From Candidatus Thorarchaeota archaeon (lineage in GTDB: Archaea > Asgardarchaeota > Thorarchaeia > Thorarchaeales > Thorarchaeaceae): 6,083 nucleotides of DNA. The notes below the pieces were generated by a model. The model did not search any database. It was not told the origin of the DNA and was given only the letters and a program-made list of their open reading frames with translations. The stretch lies in NCBI GenBank assembly GCA_016840825.1, contig JAEORN010000124.1, positions 1 through 6,083 on the forward strand. Direction: 5' to 3'. Every line of letters begins with the position of its first letter. Position 1 is the first letter of the stretch. Positions 5,046-6,083 of the stretch are shown here, piece by piece. The position numbers were made by a program, and so were the translations under genes.

Positions 5046-5315
5046 ATGATGGCACATAATACAACGACAGGTTCACATAGTCCTCCACAGGCTGGAACAT
5101 ACCGTGTGAAGTTCAACCGTGAGAATTTCCTGAGATTCCTAGAGATTGCTGATCCAAAGCTGATATACCATGTGGGAAGGATGTATTTCTTTGCCTATGA
5201 TGGCTTTACGATGTATTCTCTTGAATGCAATGCAGAGGACTTCTTCCATTACAAGGTCATTGAGGCTATAGAATTCTCCAATACTGCTTGGCATGAAGGC
5301 ATACTCTGGGGATAA
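5046..5315 (+). CDS. Small hypothetical protein (89 aa)
   Basis: I do not recognise this family. The first 18 residues are polar and probably disordered (Thr, Ser, Pro). A compact domain follows with many aromatic residues: KFNRENFLRFLEIADP (22-37), LIYHVGRMYFFAYDGFTMYS (39-58), an acidic turn CNAEDFF (61-67), then KVIEAIEFSNTAW (70-82). This looks like a small alpha-beta fold, with no signal peptide or membrane helix. ATG 5046 and ATG 5049 are both possible; GAGGA (5036-5040) lies 5 and 8 bases upstream respectively, and I kept the first. No clear TATA box is seen in the 123 bases upstream. A second small gene starts 85 bases downstream on the same strand. Confidence 0.7.
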   Translation: MMAHNTTTGSHSPPQAGTYRVKFNRENFLRFLEIADPKLIYHVGRMYFFAYDGFTMYSLECNAEDFFHYKVIEAIEFSNTAWHEGILWG

Positions 5316-5371
5316 ATACCAGCTGTATGCAAAAGTGATATCCAGAATCGCACAACTCTTTCCTTTCGGAG

Positions 5372-5378
5372 TTAATAA
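5372..5378 (+). promoter_or_regulatory. TATA-like box for the 70-residue protein gene
   Basis: TTAATAA is centred 26 bases before ATG 5401, the distance expected for a transcript starting at or next to the start codon. There is no Shine-Dalgarno site at a usable distance (AAAGGA at 5381-5386 is about 14 bases away), so a leaderless mRNA fits best. It supports the shorter start. Confidence 0.5.
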
Positions 5379-5400
5379 GCAAAGGAACATACTCACTAGT

Positions 5401-5613
5401 ATGACCGTGAAGAAGTGGCGTTACATTGGTGGACACCTCTATAGGCTAGCAGAGGTGTTCTTTAGTGGTCATGACGCCGTACTTCTTGCAAGGACTATGA
5501 AAGAAACCCGTTGTGTTGTTATTTCAAAGACGCCTGATAATAGATGGGCTGTCTACTGGAGAGCGAGAGCGACAATCCCCACACGAGATGAATTGCCCTA
5601 TACCACTGTATAA
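5401..5613 (+). CDS. Small basic protein, SPOR-like alpha-beta fold suspected (70 aa)
   Basis: The frame is open from ATG 5293 (106 residues), but I place the start at ATG 5401: MTVKKWRYIGGHLYRLAEVF looks like a true N-terminus, a TATA-like box lies 26 bases upstream, and ATG 5293 has no ribosome binding site and would overlap the previous gene by 23 bases. The pattern is strand (WRYIGGHLYRLAEVF, 6-20), helix with alternating hydrophobics (SGHDAVLLARTMKET, 22-36), strand (RCVVISKT, 37-44), turn PDNR, strand (WAVYWRA, 49-55). This beta-alpha-beta-beta order and the closing WAVYWR resemble small SPOR-like domains, an inference from pattern only. The last 15 residues are polar. No function can be given. 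Confidence 0.65.
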   Translation: MTVKKWRYIGGHLYRLAEVFFSGHDAVLLARTMKETRCVVISKTPDNRWAVYWRARATIPTRDELPYTTV

Positions 5614-5717
5614 GACCTCCCACCCCACACCAGATTTTTCCCGCCTCGCTCTCCTTGGAAAGGATTTTTGAGCAAGTCGGGTTCTCTTGGCATATCATCT
5701 CTGTGAGACCTGTCATC
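5614..5717 (+). other. Intergenic region before rpiA
   Basis: It has two T5 runs (5635-5639, in CAGATTTTTC, and 5665-5669, in GGATTTTTG) that could end transcription of the small gene upstream. CATATCAT at 5691-5698 is a weak TATA candidate about 25 bases before ATG 5718, which would make rpiA leaderless. No small gene or strong hairpin is seen. Confidence 0.35.
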
Positions 5718-6083
5718 ATGTCGAACGCAAAACTCAATGCAGCCAGGAGCGTCATCCCGCTAATTCCCAAGAGTGGAGCCATCGGTCTGGGCAGTGGATC
5801 CACCGTCGCTATCTTCGCTAAGGAGCTTGGGCGGCAAATCGCTGAGGGGGAGGTGGATGTCAGTGTGGTACCGAGTTCCTATCAGGCATATCAGCTGGCT
5901 GTAGAGTACAAGATTCCTCTGACCAACCTTGACATTAATCCATCATTGCTTATGGCGGTGGATGGCGCGGATGAGGTGGACAAGGACCTGAATCTCACCA
6001 AGGGTGGGGGTGGAGCACTCTTTCAAGAGAAGGTGGTTGCCTCAGCCTCGGACAGACTCATCATCATTGTAGACGAATCGAAG
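5718..6083 (+). CDS. rpiA: Ribose-5-phosphate isomerase A, 5' part (122 codons, cut by right edge)
   Basis: Interconverts ribose 5-phosphate and ribulose 5-phosphate, supplying ribose for nucleotides. The visible 122 residues are about half of the usual length of 220-235. RpiA motifs: GLGSGST (23-29), the phosphate-binding loop; VPSSYQA (51-57); MAVDGADEVD (79-88), with catalytic-region acids; KGGGGALFQEK (95-105), including the family Lys and the catalytic Glu of the EK pair; and VDESK (118-122) at the edge. No frameshift or stop is seen, so the truncation is only the window limit. ATG 5718 is chosen; GTG 5703, in frame 5 codons earlier, is an alternative. GTGAG at 5703-5707 is too far for a good ribosome binding site. 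Hand counts over 5761-6060 give about 54% G+C, above the other genes here. Confidence 0.95.
   Translation, partial: MSNAKLNAARSVIPLIPKSGAIGLGSGSTVAIFAKELGRQIAEGEVDVSVVPSSYQAYQLAVEYKIPLTNLDINPSLLMAVDGADEVDKDLNLTKGGGGALFQEKVVASASDRLIIIVDESK

Noticed and set aside
5046..5613. One gene broken by a frameshift near 5293-5315
   Set aside because: The two parts look like separate compact small proteins, and the second has its own TATA-like box and a natural start at 5401. Nothing shows a former single domain spanning the junction, though only homologues would settle it.
5519..5803. A 94-residue minus-strand frame across the rpiA upstream region
   Set aside because: It overlaps the start of rpiA and the end of the small gene on the other strand, without a promoter or recognisable domain.

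Overview
The window looks like a piece of an archaeal chromosome. The evidence is a phosphoglycerate kinase (Pgk) of archaeal type, a tRNA gene with a bulge-helix-bulge intron, TATA-like boxes about 25-28 bases upstream of several predicted transcript starts, GGTGA-type ribosome binding sites, and short leaders. Combined with a LURP-one-related protein and a single-pass membrane protein with a long Pro/Gly tail, I lean towards an Asgard archaeon, perhaps Thorarchaeia-like. That lineage call is a tentative inference; the archaeal assignment is firm.

Layout, left to right. (1) 1-426, minus: N-terminal 142 codons of an unrecognised protein running off the left edge. (2) 427-533: divergent promoter region with a small inverted repeat. 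(3) 534-2038, plus: pgk and a three-helix DUF1294 membrane protein sharing a TGATG stop/start, almost certainly co-transcribed. (4) 2080-2187, minus: tRNA-Thr(TGT) with a 31-nt intron and an encoded CCA. (5) 2281-2967, minus: an unrecognised seven-helix membrane protein. (6) 3100-3642, minus: LURP-one-related (LOR/YxjI-like) protein, followed by a strong hairpin plus U-tract terminator. (7) 3894-4922, plus: membrane-anchored protein with a helical cytoplasmic domain, 18 Pro-Gly pentad-type repeats and a conserved-looking C-terminal helix. (8) 5046-5315 and 5401-5613, plus: two small unrecognised proteins. (9) 5718-6083, plus: 5' part of ribose-5-phosphate isomerase A (rpiA), cut by the right edge.

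Two genes are central carbon metabolism: Pgk (lower glycolysis/gluconeogenesis) and RpiA (pentose phosphate supply). They are not in one operon here; between them lie a tRNA and several membrane or small proteins that seem to have their own promoters. The most unusual item is the 342-residue protein at 3894-4922. Its Pro/Gly tail keeps a five-residue register while its codons are scrambled, so selection seems to act on the peptide; it carries 11 PPG motifs and one PPD, a translation-stalling pattern implying need for aIF5A. I see no mobile element, CRISPR array or complete new system. The rest is ordinary archaeal gene content with several unnamed proteins.
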